A program made the position numbers and the translations under genes. Positions 1-7,636 of a stretch of 14,065 nucleotides of DNA are shown here, piece after piece (the stretch's first letter is position 1; every line of letters starts with the position of its first letter). This DNA is from an uncultured Coriobacteriia bacterium (GTDB lineage: Bacteria; Actinomycetota; Coriobacteriia; Coriobacteriales; QAMH01): positions 1-14,065 of the forward strand of contig CASDTD010000276.1 of NCBI GenBank assembly GCA_949283445.1. Direction: 5' to 3'. The notes below the pieces were generated by a model that worked only from the letters and a program-made list of their open reading frames with translations, was not told the DNA's origin and did no database searches.

Positions 1-1085
1 ACCATCATCTGATCCATGCAAATCGAACCCACCTGCAGGCAGGCGCGCCCGTTGCAAAGCACCTTCATGCGCCCCGACAAGTTGCGGCGCAAGCCGTCGG
101 CATAGCCTAACGGGACAGTGGCGATCTGCACGGGCTTGGCGACGCGGTAGCGCAGGCCATAGCTCACGCCCTCGCCCATCTGCGGTTCTTTGATGTAGGA
201 AATCTGCGCCTTCACCGACATCGCGGGCTTGAGGTCTTCGAAGCCGCGCAGCACGCCAGAAGGCGCCAGCCCGTACATCGTGATGCCCACCCTGCCCATA
301 TCGAAATACGCCTCTGGGTAGCGCTCGATGGACGCCGAGTTTGCGCAGTGGACGATGCCCGGGTCGATACGCGCGTTGCGCAGAAGCTGCAGCGCGTCGT
401 TGAAACGGTTGAGCTGGATGCGGAAATCCCAGTCACTTTCCTCGTCGGCCGTAGCGAAGTGCGTGAACACGCCATCGAGCTGCAAACCCCGGTGGAAGTT
501 GATGCCCTCGAGAAAATCGACGACGTCAAGATAGAACACGCCGATGCGGTTCATGCCCGTGTCGATGGCCAGATGGTACTTGGCCACCATGCCGTGCAGG
601 TCGGCCTCCTCGCCCAGGGCAAGCGCAAAATCGCTCGTCGTGACCGTGGGCATGATGTCATAGCTCAGCAAATAGGGAATGGCGCGCATGGGCGGCTGCG
701 AGAGCAGCAAGATGGGGGCGTCGATGCCGGCGTTGCGCAGCTCGATGCCCTCGCCCACCGTCGAGACCGCCAGATGGTCAGCCCCGTTGGCAAGCGCGGT
801 CTTGGCCACGGGAACCGCCCCGTGACCATAGCCGTCGGCTTTCACGACAGCCATGAGATGCCGGCGCAAGCCCAGATGCTTGCGCGCGAGTTGCACGTTG
901 TGCGCGATGGCGTCCAGGTCGACTTCCACCCAGGCACCGCGCGGCACGGTTTCCGGCGTCCACGAATCGGGAAGTTCCCGCACCAGCTCGCTCACGCTGC
1001 GCTGGTCGTCTGCCGACGAATCGAACTCGTCACCCCCGATCTTCGGGTTAGCGCCAAAATAGTTGATGACATCGCCCTTGCTCAC
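1..1085 (-). CDS. alr: Alanine racemase (3' end cut by window edge)
   Basis: PLP enzyme that interconverts L- and D-alanine for peptidoglycan, cytoplasmic. I translated the minus strand by hand from a GTG at 1085. The PLP-lysine motif AVVKADGYGHG is at residues 79-89 (Lys82). The catalytic-tyrosine motif GVSYGLRY has its Tyr at about residue 309. It is followed by GYADG and ICMDQ, which match the C-terminal beta-domain of the Alr family. About 360 residues are present and the reading frame runs off position 1, so the stop lies outside the window. The family core (RGAWVEVDLDAI) begins only near residue 49, giving an unusually long N-terminus; a later in-frame GTG (residue 31) is also possible, so the start is uncertain. 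The likely start lies 7 bp after the nnrD stop, in the same operon. A GGAG sits 12 nt before the GTG, rather far for a ribosome binding site. Confidence 0.93.
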   Translation of the reverse strand, partial: MSKGDVINYFGANPKIGGDEFDSSADDQRSVSELVRELPDSWTPETVPRGAWVEVDLDAIAHNVQLARKHLGLRRHLMAVVKADGYGHGAVPVAKTALANGADHLAVSTVGEGIELRNAGIDAPILLLSQPPMRAIPYLLSYDIMPTVTTSDFALALGEEADLHGMVAKYHLAIDTGMNRIGVFYLDVVDFLEGINFHRGLQLDGVFTHFATADEESDWDFRIQLNRFNDALQLLRNARIDPGIVHCANSASIERYPEAYFDMGRVGITMYGLAPSGVLRGFEDLKPAMSVKAQISYIKEPQMGEGVSYGLRYRVAKPVQIATVPLGYADGLRRNLSGRMKVLCNGRACLQVGSICMDQMM

Positions 1086-1092
1086 AGACCGC

Positions 1093-2001
1093 TCACACTC
1101 CCATTGAGATAAACGCAGAACCGATACGTTCGATTATATCCTCGGGCATGACGCTCATGACGCTCATATCCAAAGCGGCGATGCGCCCCGCGCGCCCGTG
1201 CACGAACACGCCCAACCTGCTTGCGTCGTACGCGGAAAGCCCCTGCGCCAGAAACGAGCCGATGATGCCCGTCAGCACGTCGCCGGTCCCCGCTTTCGCG
1301 AGTTCGGGATCGCCTTCCAAGCGTAGCGCTGCGGGGCCAGATTGCCCGACGACAATCGTGCGCGGCCCCTTGAGCACCACCGTGCCCCGGTACTTGTTCG
1401 CAATCTCGCGCGCATCGCGCAGCCGATCTCGCACGCGGCGCCCCAGCAGACGCGCAGCCTCGCCCTCATGAGGCGTCAGCACGTCATCGCAGCCCGCGCG
1501 CATCTGCATGAACTCGGGATGATGCGCCAAGATGTTGAGCCCGTCGGCGTCGAAGAGGATGGGACGCCTGTCACCCTGTTCGTCGAGCGCCCGCAGAAAC
1601 GCCGCGAAGAACTCGATGACGGCTTCGCCCGTCCCCATGCCCGGCCCCAACGCGAACGCGTCGGCCTTGGCGGAAGCCTGCAAGATGGCATCCACGCACG
1701 TCACGTCGAAGCTGCCGCACGGCGTTTGCGCACATGGATTCACGGGAATGGACAGCAGGTGCGCCCGCGCGGCCGGCGCCGCCCCTTCCGGAACGAACAG
1801 GCGCACGTAACCCGCGCCGGCTCGCGCTGCGGCAAGCGCGGACATGATGGGGGCACCCGGATATTCGGCACTGCCCCCTATGACGGCGAGCACGCCGCGC
1901 GAGTACTTGTTCGCGTCGTCGGCCGGCACGGGGATGAGCCTCGCGCACTCCCCTTCGCTCAGCAGGCGCGTAGACACCTCTTCGGACACTTCCTCAGGCA
2001 T
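1093..2001 (-). CDS. nnrD: ADP-dependent (S)-NAD(P)H-hydrate dehydratase
   Basis: Repairs hydrated NADH/NADPH by ADP- or ATP-dependent dehydration, cytoplasmic. The protein is about 302 residues and holds only the carbohydrate-kinase-like dehydratase domain; the NnrE epimerase half often fused in bacteria is absent. Visible motifs are RGVLAVIGGSAEYPGA (residues 35-50), GPGMG (119-123), DADGLN (151-156), TPHEGEAARLLG (176-187) and AGTGDVLTGIIGSF (237-250), in which Asp241 is the expected catalytic aspartate. The start is ambiguous: in-frame ATGs lie at 2001, 2013 and 2022, all inside the end of acpS. I chose 2001 because a GGGAG lies 12 nt upstream, but 2013 is equally defensible. It overlaps acpS by at least 8 bp, so translational coupling is likely. 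The acpS-nnrD-alr order is common in Gram-positive bacteria. Confidence 0.92.
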   Translation of the reverse strand: MPEEVSEEVSTRLLSEGECARLIPVPADDANKYSRGVLAVIGGSAEYPGAPIMSALAAARAGAGYVRLFVPEGAAPAARAHLLSIPVNPCAQTPCGSFDVTCVDAILQASAKADAFALGPGMGTGEAVIEFFAAFLRALDEQGDRRPILFDADGLNILAHHPEFMQMRAGCDDVLTPHEGEAARLLGRRVRDRLRDAREIANKYRGTVVLKGPRTIVVGQSGPAALRLEGDPELAKAGTGDVLTGIIGSFLAQGLSAYDASRLGVFVHGRAGRIAALDMSVMSVMPEDIIERIGSAFISMGV

Positions 2002-2602
2002 GGGGCGTCTCATCTCCCTCATCGTCCTCGCCCTGCGCCTCCGGGCGAACCTGGGCATCCAGATCATCGAGCATGCCGCGCAGCTCCTTGAAGCGCGTGG
2101 CCAACTCCTGGCGTGGGGAGACCTTTTCCTCGACGACGGGTTTGCTCGAAGCGGTGACGGCAATCGCGTTGGCAACCGCCGTGTCCGACGTGCGGCTCAA
2201 AGAAAGCGGCAGCTCCAGAATGCCCCGCTCGGCCGCGATTTCGGCCGCACGCCCATGCAGCACGGCGACGGGGCGACCGTTTTTGTCGTGACCGACTTCC
2301 ACGTCGGTAAACTTGATGCCCTGCGAAAAGCCCGTGCCCAGTGCCTTCAGCACCGCCTCTTTCGCGGCGAAATGCGTCGCGTAATGCACTGCAGGCTTGT
2401 GGTGGCGCTCGCAGTAGGCACGCTCTTCTTCCGAGAACACGCGTGCCGCAAACACGGGGGAACGCTGCAGAATCTGCTCCATGCGCTCTATCTCGACGAT
2501 ATCCACGCCCAGTCCCGTCGCGGGCACGTCTTTGCTCACGTCCTGGGCACCCTGCGTGAGCGCCTCTTCAACGCTGCTTTCCACCTTGTCTTCGGCACCC
2601 AT
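1994..2602 (-). CDS. acpS: Holo-[acyl-carrier-protein] synthase with N- and C-terminal extensions
   Basis: Transfers 4'-phosphopantetheine from CoA to acyl carrier protein. The 202-residue product has the AcpS core at residues 29-150: GLGVDIVEIER (30-40, metal-binding Asp34), RVFSEEERAYC (54-64) and FAAKEAVLKALGTG (78-91, Glu82). The usual length is about 120-130 residues. The excess is an acidic N-terminal tail (1-28) and a charged, probably coiled C-terminal tail (152-202). The family's 'SxSH' signature near the C-terminus reads SLSR here (residues 134-137), replacing the usual His. The ATG overlaps the glmS stop by one base (TGATG), with GGTGGAG just upstream as ribosome binding site, which fixes the start. 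An upstream in-frame ATG would lie inside glmS and is rejected. Confidence 0.93.
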   Translation of the reverse strand: MGAEDKVESSVEEALTQGAQDVSKDVPATGLGVDIVEIERMEQILQRSPVFAARVFSEEERAYCERHHKPAVHYATHFAAKEAVLKALGTGFSQGIKFTDVEVGHDKNGRPVAVLHGRAAEIAAERGILELPLSLSRTSDTAVANAIAVTASSKPVVEEKVSPRQELATRFKELRGMLDDLDAQVRPEAQGEDDEGDETPHA

Positions 2603-4437
2603 CACTCCACCGTCACAGACTTCGCGAGGTTGCGCGGGTGGTCCACGTCGCAGCCGCGCTCGAGCGCCGTGTAGCGGGCGAGCAGCTGCAAGGGCACGCT
2701 GGCCGTGATGGCAGAGCACCAATCCTGAATCTTCGGAATATAGAGCACATGGTCGGCAATCTGGGCAACCTCTTCGTCGCCTTCAGTCGCCACGGCAATG
2801 ACATGCGAGCCACGGGCGAGTATCTCTTGCACGTTGGAAAGCGTCTGCATGCGCGTGGCGGAATCGGTGACGACGGCAACGACCGGCGTATGCTCGTCCA
2901 AAAGCGCGATGGGACCATGCTTGAGCTCGCCCGCCGGGTACGCCTCGGCGTGCAGGTAGCTGATTTCCTTGAGTTTGAGCGCGCCCTCGTTGCAGACTGT
3001 CGCCCCCATGCCGCGCCCCACGTACATGACCGAATGGGCCTTCGCCAGCATGCGGGCAGCCGCCTCGATTTCCTCGGTATCCTGCAGGATGTCCTCGATT
3101 TGTGCCGGCGTCTCGCGCAGCTCGTAATAAAGCGAAGTCACCTGGCGCGTAGTCAGACGCCCCCTGCGTTGCCCCAAGAACATGGCGATGAGCATGAGGC
3201 AGGCAATCTGCGCCAGGAACGACTTGGTCGCCGCGACGGAAATCTCGACGTTGGCCTTCACGTACAGCGAGCCGTCGGATTCACGGGTGATGCGGCTGCC
3301 CATGCAGTTGGTGATCGCATAGACGCGCGCGCCCTTGGAACGCGCCAGGCGCACGGCGGCCAGCGTGTCGGCTGTTTCGCCCGACTGCGATATGGCGATG
3401 ACGAGCGTGGAGGAAGTGATGATGGGGTTGCGGTACCGGAACTCGCTTGCCACCTCCACCGTGGTGGGGATGCGCGCCCAGCGCTCGATAAGCTCGCGGG
3501 CGACAAGGCCCGCATGGTAGCTCGTGCCGCAGCCGATGATGTAGACGTTGTCGATGGCCATGACGTCTTCGTAATCGAGGTCGAGCTCGTCAAGGAGCAC
3601 GCGGCCGTTTTTCACGGCGCCGGCGATGGTGTCACGCACCACGCGCGGCTGCTCATAGATTTCCTTGAGCATGAAATCGGGAAAGCCCGCACGCTCGGCG
3701 TTTTGGACATCCCATTCAATGTGCGTGGTCTCGGGCTCTATGGACGCACCTTGGGCATCGAAATAGGAGATGCCGTCAGCGGAGAGCAGCGCGAACTCCC
3801 CGTCTTCCAGAAAGACCACGTCGCGCGTGTAGTTCAGCAAGACGACGACGTCGCTTGCCACAAGCGCGGCACCCGTCTCGCCGCCCGCATGCCCCACGAC
3901 GATGGGGCTGTCTTTGCGCGTGACGACGATTTCGTCAGGGTGATCGGCATGGACGGCGGCCAAACCGTACGCGCCTTGCAAGCACGCGACGGTCTTGCGC
4001 AGCGCTTCGACCATGTCACCCGCATAGAATTTCTCCAGCAGGTGGGCGACGACTTCCGTGTCCGTCTCGCTTTTGAAGACGTGGCCTTCTGCCTGCAACT
4101 CGTCGCGCAGCTGCACGAAGTTTTCGATGATGCCGTTGTGCACGACCGCGATCTTGCCCGTGCAGTCCCGGTGAGGATGCGCGTTGGTCTCGCTCGGCTC
4201 GCCATGCGTCGCCCAGCGCGTGTGCCCAATGCCGCACGTGCCCGGCAGCTCGTGTTCCACAACCGCCTGCGCAAGGCTTTCCACCTTGCCGGAACGACGG
4301 ACGACGTCTATGCTGCCCGCGTGGTTGGGAATGGCGATACCCGCAGAGTCATAGCCGCGGTATTCCAGCCGCCGCAGCCCTTCGATGAGAACGTCCTTGG
4401 CGGGCTCGTGGCCCACGTAACCGACGATTCCACACAT
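2602..4437 (-). CDS. glmS: Glutamine--fructose-6-phosphate aminotransferase (isomerizing)
   Basis: Makes glucosamine-6-phosphate from fructose-6-phosphate and glutamine, the first committed step to UDP-GlcNAc for peptidoglycan. At 611 residues it has the standard length. The N-terminal glutaminase domain starts with MCGIVGYVG (Cys2 is the nucleophile after Met removal) and contains GHTRWATHGEPSETNAHPH (71-89), HNGIIENF (100-107) and SETDTEVVAHLL (123-134). The first SIS domain has GCGTSYHAG (near residue 300) and SQSGETADT (near 350). The second SIS domain has YVGRGMGATV, EAYPAGELKHGPIAL and the C-terminal PRNLAKSVTVE. All expected motifs are intact. The ribosome binding site AAAGG lies 11 nt before the ATG. 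It is first in the glmS-acpS-nnrD-alr operon. The leader inferred from the promoter is about 37 nt, so there is no room for a glmS ribozyme. Confidence 0.98.
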   Translation of the reverse strand: MCGIVGYVGHEPAKDVLIEGLRRLEYRGYDSAGIAIPNHAGSIDVVRRSGKVESLAQAVVEHELPGTCGIGHTRWATHGEPSETNAHPHRDCTGKIAVVHNGIIENFVQLRDELQAEGHVFKSETDTEVVAHLLEKFYAGDMVEALRKTVACLQGAYGLAAVHADHPDEIVVTRKDSPIVVGHAGGETGAALVASDVVVLLNYTRDVVFLEDGEFALLSADGISYFDAQGASIEPETTHIEWDVQNAERAGFPDFMLKEIYEQPRVVRDTIAGAVKNGRVLLDELDLDYEDVMAIDNVYIIGCGTSYHAGLVARELIERWARIPTTVEVASEFRYRNPIITSSTLVIAISQSGETADTLAAVRLARSKGARVYAITNCMGSRITRESDGSLYVKANVEISVAATKSFLAQIACLMLIAMFLGQRRGRLTTRQVTSLYYELRETPAQIEDILQDTEEIEAAARMLAKAHSVMYVGRGMGATVCNEGALKLKEISYLHAEAYPAGELKHGPIALLDEHTPVVAVVTDSATRMQTLSNVQEILARGSHVIAVATEGDEEVAQIADHVLYIPKIQDWCSAITASVPLQLLARYTALERGCDVDHPRNLAKSVTVE

Positions 4438-4480
4438 ATATGCATCAACCTTTCGATAAGGTGCACGTTCAAGCCACAGG

Positions 4481-4489
4481 ATTCTAGCA
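4481..4489 (-). promoter_or_regulatory. Putative extended -10 promoter of the glmS operon
   Basis: On the minus strand the sequence reads TGCTAGAAT, an extended -10 element (TGn followed by TAGAAT, one mismatch to TATAAT). No convincing -35 hexamer sits 16-18 bp upstream, as is common for extended -10 promoters. Transcription would start near 4474, giving a leader of about 37 nt before the glmS ATG. It lies downstream of the porB stop and two small hairpins, consistent with a separate transcription unit. Confidence 0.5.
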
Positions 4490-4501
4490 GACGGATACGG
4501 A

Positions 4502-4541
4502 CGTTGTATGGAGACAACGCGTGGCGTGACAGAGGGTCACG
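4502..4541 (-). terminator. Twin hairpins after porB, possible terminator
   Basis: Directly after the porB stop the minus strand holds two short perfect hairpins. CGTGAC/GTCACG (4525-4541) has a 5-nt loop, and CGTTGT/ACAACG (4502-4519) has a 6-nt loop. Neither is followed by a T-tract, so this is at best a weak or Rho-assisted end to the por transcript. The glmS -10 lies 16 bp further on. Confidence 0.35.
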
Positions 4542-4544
4542 TTC

Positions 4545-5441
4545 TCATGCCAGTGCGCGTAAGTGCTCCCACGTCAGGTCGCGGTGCCGCTCGATGCTCT
4601 CGACAGCCGCCGCATCCAGATGCTTGAAACGACGTTGGCTTTTCAGGTAATGCTCGACGCTGGAAAACGCGCCGCCGCGCGCGAGCGGGTCGCGGTTGAT
4701 GACGTACGCACCGTCCTCGTATTCCGCGAGGTACCACAAACCGCAATCCACAGCCTCACGGGCAAGCTCGACGGTCGTGTCGACACCGCAGCCCCACCCC
4801 GTCGGGCAGGGGGCGAGCACGTGTATGAACTTCATGCCCTCGATGTGACTGGCTTTCTCCACTTTCGTCGCGAAGTCGTTCAGATAGCCCACCGACGCCG
4901 TCGCCGCATACGCAGGGCCCATGGCCGCGACGATGGCAAACAGGTTTTTCTTCTGAGTGAGCGTCGCGTTGCTGTTTTGGTCCACGGGCGTGGTGGTCGT
5001 GCTCGCACCGAACGGCGTGAGCGAGCTCTTCTGGATGCCCGTGTTCATGTACGCTTCGTTGTCATAGCAGATGTAGAGCATGTCGTCGCCACGGTCGATG
5101 GCGCCCGACAGCGCCTGGATGCCGATGTCGGCCGTGCCGCCGTCACCGGCAAAGCCCACGACGGTGAAATCCTTCTCGCCCTTGCGCTTCAGCCCGGCCA
5201 CAACACCGCTCATGAGCGATGCCGTACCCGCGAACGTGGATATCATGGCGTTGTCTTTAAAAGCGAGCTGGGGAAAGTTGAACCCGACCGCCGACATGCA
5301 CCCGGCGGGCAGCACGGAAACGGCACGGTTGCCCAACACCTTGAGCGCGATGCGCACGGCCAGCGAACCGCCGCAGCCCGCGCAGGCCTTGTGCCCGAAA
5401 AACGGCTCGTCGTCGCTTATGAGCTTGAGCGCATTGGTCAT
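4545..5441 (-). CDS. porB: 2-oxoacid:ferredoxin oxidoreductase, beta subunit (TPP-binding)
   Basis: Beta subunit of a four-subunit pyruvate (or 2-ketoisovalerate) ferredoxin oxidoreductase, which decarboxylates a 2-oxoacid with CoA and reduces ferredoxin. Length is 298 residues, as expected. It has the iron-sulfur cysteines C20-x2-C23 (HKACAGCGG), C48 and C212 (APCPTGWGCG). The thiamine-diphosphate/Mg motif is GDGGTADIGIQAL (99-111) with YDNEAYMNTGIQ (126-137) supplying Asn128. TPFGASTTTTP (142-152) is typical of the Por/Vor group, and sequence alone does not decide between pyruvate and branched-chain substrates. The ATG overlaps the porA stop by 4 bp (ATGA), indicating translational coupling. 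It is the last gene of the porGDAB operon. Confidence 0.95.
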   Translation of the reverse strand: MTNALKLISDDEPFFGHKACAGCGGSLAVRIALKVLGNRAVSVLPAGCMSAVGFNFPQLAFKDNAMISTFAGTASLMSGVVAGLKRKGEKDFTVVGFAGDGGTADIGIQALSGAIDRGDDMLYICYDNEAYMNTGIQKSSLTPFGASTTTTPVDQNSNATLTQKKNLFAIVAAMGPAYAATASVGYLNDFATKVEKASHIEGMKFIHVLAPCPTGWGCGVDTTVELAREAVDCGLWYLAEYEDGAYVINRDPLARGGAFSSVEHYLKSQRRFKHLDAAAVESIERHRDLTWEHLRALA

Positions 5442-6601
5442 CGCTGCACCCCCAACCCCAGAAAGTTCACCGTCTGCCCGCCCTGGCGCAAGACGTTGAA
5501 GACGTGGCGGATATCGCCCGCCGTGATATCGCGGCCACCCAGGCCGCCGATGAAATCGTAGGTGGGCACCTGCAAGCCGGCCGTGTAAAACGCAGAGTTC
5601 ACGTTCGTGAAGACCGTTCCCTCATAACCGAACGAGACGTCTTTTTCCAGAACGGCCACGCCCGCTGCCCCCGCAAGAGCGCGCGCGAGCTGCGCCGCCG
5701 GAAACGGGCGCATGTAGCGTATGCGCACACACCCCACGCGTCTGCCCGCCTCGCGCAACTCGTCGACAACGTCGCAGACAAGCCCGGCAACCGTCCCCAA
5801 CGTCACGACGACGTATTCCGCATCCTCGCAGCGGTATGCCTCCAACGGACCGGTATACGTGCGCCCGAACGTGCGCTCGAACGATTTCTCAACTTCCGGC
5901 AACACGTCGAACACGCGCAACATGTGCTCGTGCTCGCGCAGCTTGAAGATGTCGTTGGTGTCAGGGCCTGCCGAAAACCCGATGCTTTTCGGGTGTTCGA
6001 AGTCGAAGCGGTTCTCCGTTTCATACGGTGGCAGAAACGCATCGGCTTGCTCTTGCGCGGGCACGTCGACCATCTCGTAGGTATGCGTCAGCGCGAACCC
6101 GTCCAAACACACCATGAACGGCGTGGTAACAGCAGGGTCTTCTGCAATGCGAAACGCCATGAGCGACAGGTCGAGCGCCTCTTGCGCGTCGCGCGCATAC
6201 GCCTGAATCCAGCCGTGGTCGAGCAGCGCAAGCGAATCACGTTGGTCGCCGTAGATGTTCCAGGGAAGCGCCGTGGCACGGTTCGCGTTCATCATGACCA
6301 CGGGAAAGCCGCCGCCGCTCACATAGGTGAGCAGCTCGGCCATGTAGAGCAGCCCCTGGGAAGACGTCGCCGTGAACGCGCGACAACCCGTGGCGCTGGC
6401 GCCTAGCGCTGCCGAAAGCGCGGAGTGCTCGGATTCCACATGCAGAAACGTCGCGTCGAGACTCCCGTCGGCCACCATGGAGGAAAGCGCCTCCACGACG
6501 ACGGTCTGCGGTGTAATCGGGTAGGCGCTGATGACATCCGGGCGGGCAAGGCGCACGCCTTCTGCCACCGCCTCGTCACCCGAAAGAAACTTCTCACTCA
6601 T
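5438..6601 (-). CDS. porA: 2-oxoacid:ferredoxin oxidoreductase, alpha subunit
   Basis: Alpha subunit, holding the pyrimidine-binding side of the TPP site and the domain II fold. The 387-residue product starts MSEKFLSGDEAVAEG. Recognisable motifs are SAYPITPQT (25-33), VESEHSALSAALGAS (55-69, Glu57 being the TPP-activating Glu), FTATSSQGLLYMAEL (76-90) and, near the C-terminus, DFIGGLGGRDI. Length is normal for stand-alone PorA. The chosen ATG at 6601 overlaps the porD stop by 8 bp. The longer frame up to 6628 would need an ATG with no added conserved sequence. It acts in a complex with PorB, PorD and PorG. Confidence 0.95.
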   Translation of the reverse strand: MSEKFLSGDEAVAEGVRLARPDVISAYPITPQTVVVEALSSMVADGSLDATFLHVESEHSALSAALGASATGCRAFTATSSQGLLYMAELLTYVSGGGFPVVMMNANRATALPWNIYGDQRDSLALLDHGWIQAYARDAQEALDLSLMAFRIAEDPAVTTPFMVCLDGFALTHTYEMVDVPAQEQADAFLPPYETENRFDFEHPKSIGFSAGPDTNDIFKLREHEHMLRVFDVLPEVEKSFERTFGRTYTGPLEAYRCEDAEYVVVTLGTVAGLVCDVVDELREAGRRVGCVRIRYMRPFPAAQLARALAGAAGVAVLEKDVSFGYEGTVFTNVNSAFYTAGLQVPTYDFIGGLGGRDITAGDIRHVFNVLRQGGQTVNFLGLGVQR

Positions 6602-6974
6602 GAGGTTCAGCCTCCATGCGCAGGGCACCGAAACGGCACATTTTCACGCAGATACCACAGCCCTTGCAAAACTCATAGTCAACAGCCACCTTGGTACGCG
6701 GCTTCGCAGGTTGCTTCGCGGGCGCCTCGCCCGCAGCTGTCTTCTCGATACTCTCTTCGAGCTTCTCTTGGCCGGGCAGTTCCTTGACGATGGCGCCGTC
6801 CGGGCAATACAGGTAACACTGCAAACACCCCGTGCAAGCATCCGCATCGACGACGGGGCGTCTGTTGCGCCAGCCGCCGTTGCCCCCGACCAGATACCCC
6901 GCCTCGAACGTGGGCAGCTCGGGACAATCGGCAAGCCCGAAGCTTTTCTTCTCGCGAATGGTGGGCCGTTCCAT
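6594..6974 (-). CDS. porD: 2-oxoacid:ferredoxin oxidoreductase, delta subunit (2x[4Fe-4S])
   Basis: Ferredoxin-like delta subunit that carries electrons from the TPP/4Fe-4S centre to external ferredoxin. The 126-residue product has two cluster motifs. The first is C47-x2-C50-x2-C53-x3-C57-P. The second is C103-x2-C106-x2-C109-x3-C113, followed by Arg rather than the usual Pro. Between them is a long hydrophilic Lys/Glu/Ala/Pro-rich insertion (about residues 66-95). The N-terminal part (MERPTIREKKSFGL) matches PorD-type leaders. The ATG at 6974 lies 1 bp after the porG stop. A longer upstream frame reads through the porG 3' end and is not used. Confidence 0.93.
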   Translation of the reverse strand: MERPTIREKKSFGLADCPELPTFEAGYLVGGNGGWRNRRPVVDADACTGCLQCYLYCPDGAIVKELPGQEKLEESIEKTAAGEAPAKQPAKPRTKVAVDYEFCKGCGICVKMCRFGALRMEAEPHE

Positions 6975-6975
6975 G

Positions 6976-7521
6976 TCACACCCCGCCTTCACTGACCGTG
7001 AAACGCAGCGCGCCATCGAGCAGCTCGTCTTTTTCCGCAAACGCGCGTTGCACAAGTTCGATGTTCTTTTCCTGTATGCGTGCAGGCAACGTCTGCCGTA
7101 TGCCCTCGACAACGGCGTCAGCCAAGACCAGCCCCGTGTGCGCGCAAAGCAGCGCGAGCAGGGCCGTGTTCACGATGGGACGCCCCAGCACCTGCGCCGA
7201 AAACGCCTCGATGCGCTCGTTCACGCACAGAAACGCCCCGCCGGGTTTGAGCACGGCAAGGTCGAGGTCACCCGCGAGCGTCTCGTCAAGGCAGATGATG
7301 TAATCGGGCTCTTCAATCACGCTGCGGTCATTGATGTGGCGCGTCGAAAGGCGTGTATACGCATGCACGGGAGCGCCGCGCCGCTCGGGGCCAAACGACG
7401 GAAACGCAAGCGCATGGCGGCCAGCACCGCTGAACGCGTAAGAGGCGCCCAGCAGCTTTGCCGCCGAAAACGCGCCTTGCCCGCCACGTCCGTACCACAT
7501 GATGTCAATTGAGGTATTCAT
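6976..7521 (-). CDS. porG: 2-oxoacid:ferredoxin oxidoreductase, gamma subunit
   Basis: Gamma subunit (CoA-interacting, domain III), first gene of the porGDAB operon. From the ATG at 7521 it is 181 residues, the usual length. The family motifs YGRGGQGAFSAAKLL (10-24) and FPSFGPERRGAPVHAYTRL (40-58) are clear. Two starts are possible, 7521 (MNTSIDIMWYG) and 7536 (five residues longer). Each is preceded by an almost identical ribosome binding site block, noted separately. No confident promoter is visible. The gene lies just downstream of the 72-bp repeat array, which could carry its regulation. Confidence 0.94.
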   Translation of the reverse strand: MNTSIDIMWYGRGGQGAFSAAKLLGASYAFSGAGRHALAFPSFGPERRGAPVHAYTRLSTRHINDRSVIEEPDYIICLDETLAGDLDLAVLKPGGAFLCVNERIEAFSAQVLGRPIVNTALLALLCAHTGLVLADAVVEGIRQTLPARIQEKNIELVQRAFAEKDELLDGALRFTVSEGGV

Positions 7522-7545
7522 AGTGATTTCCAGCATAGTGATTCC
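7519..7545 (-). promoter_or_regulatory. Duplicated ribosome binding site/start of porG
   Basis: Read on the minus strand, GGAATCACTATG is followed after two bases by GGAAATCACTATG. The initiation block (GGAA, then ATCACTATG) is thus repeated 15 bp apart and in frame. The two ATGs give PorG starting MLEITMNTS or MNTS. Spacing from GGAA(A) to ATG is about 5-6 nt in both, so either could work. The sequence supports the duplication directly; which start is used is unknown. Confidence 0.55.
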
Positions 7546-7636
7546 GCTTCGATTGGGGTAGGGATAATCGGCTTGCGGAGGCCCCAGCACATCGCGACGG
7601 TTGCCCGGCAGCGTGCTGGCGCCGGTGCGTTGGCCA

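Noticed and set aside
4438..4480. glmS ribozyme/riboswitch
   Set aside because: The leader between the inferred start site and the ATG is about 37 nt, too short for the ribozyme, and no matching core is seen.
2638..4650. Long plus-strand open frame antisense to glmS (about 670 codons)
   Set aside because: Shadow of glmS in a high-GC genome; no ribosome binding site and no recognisable motif.
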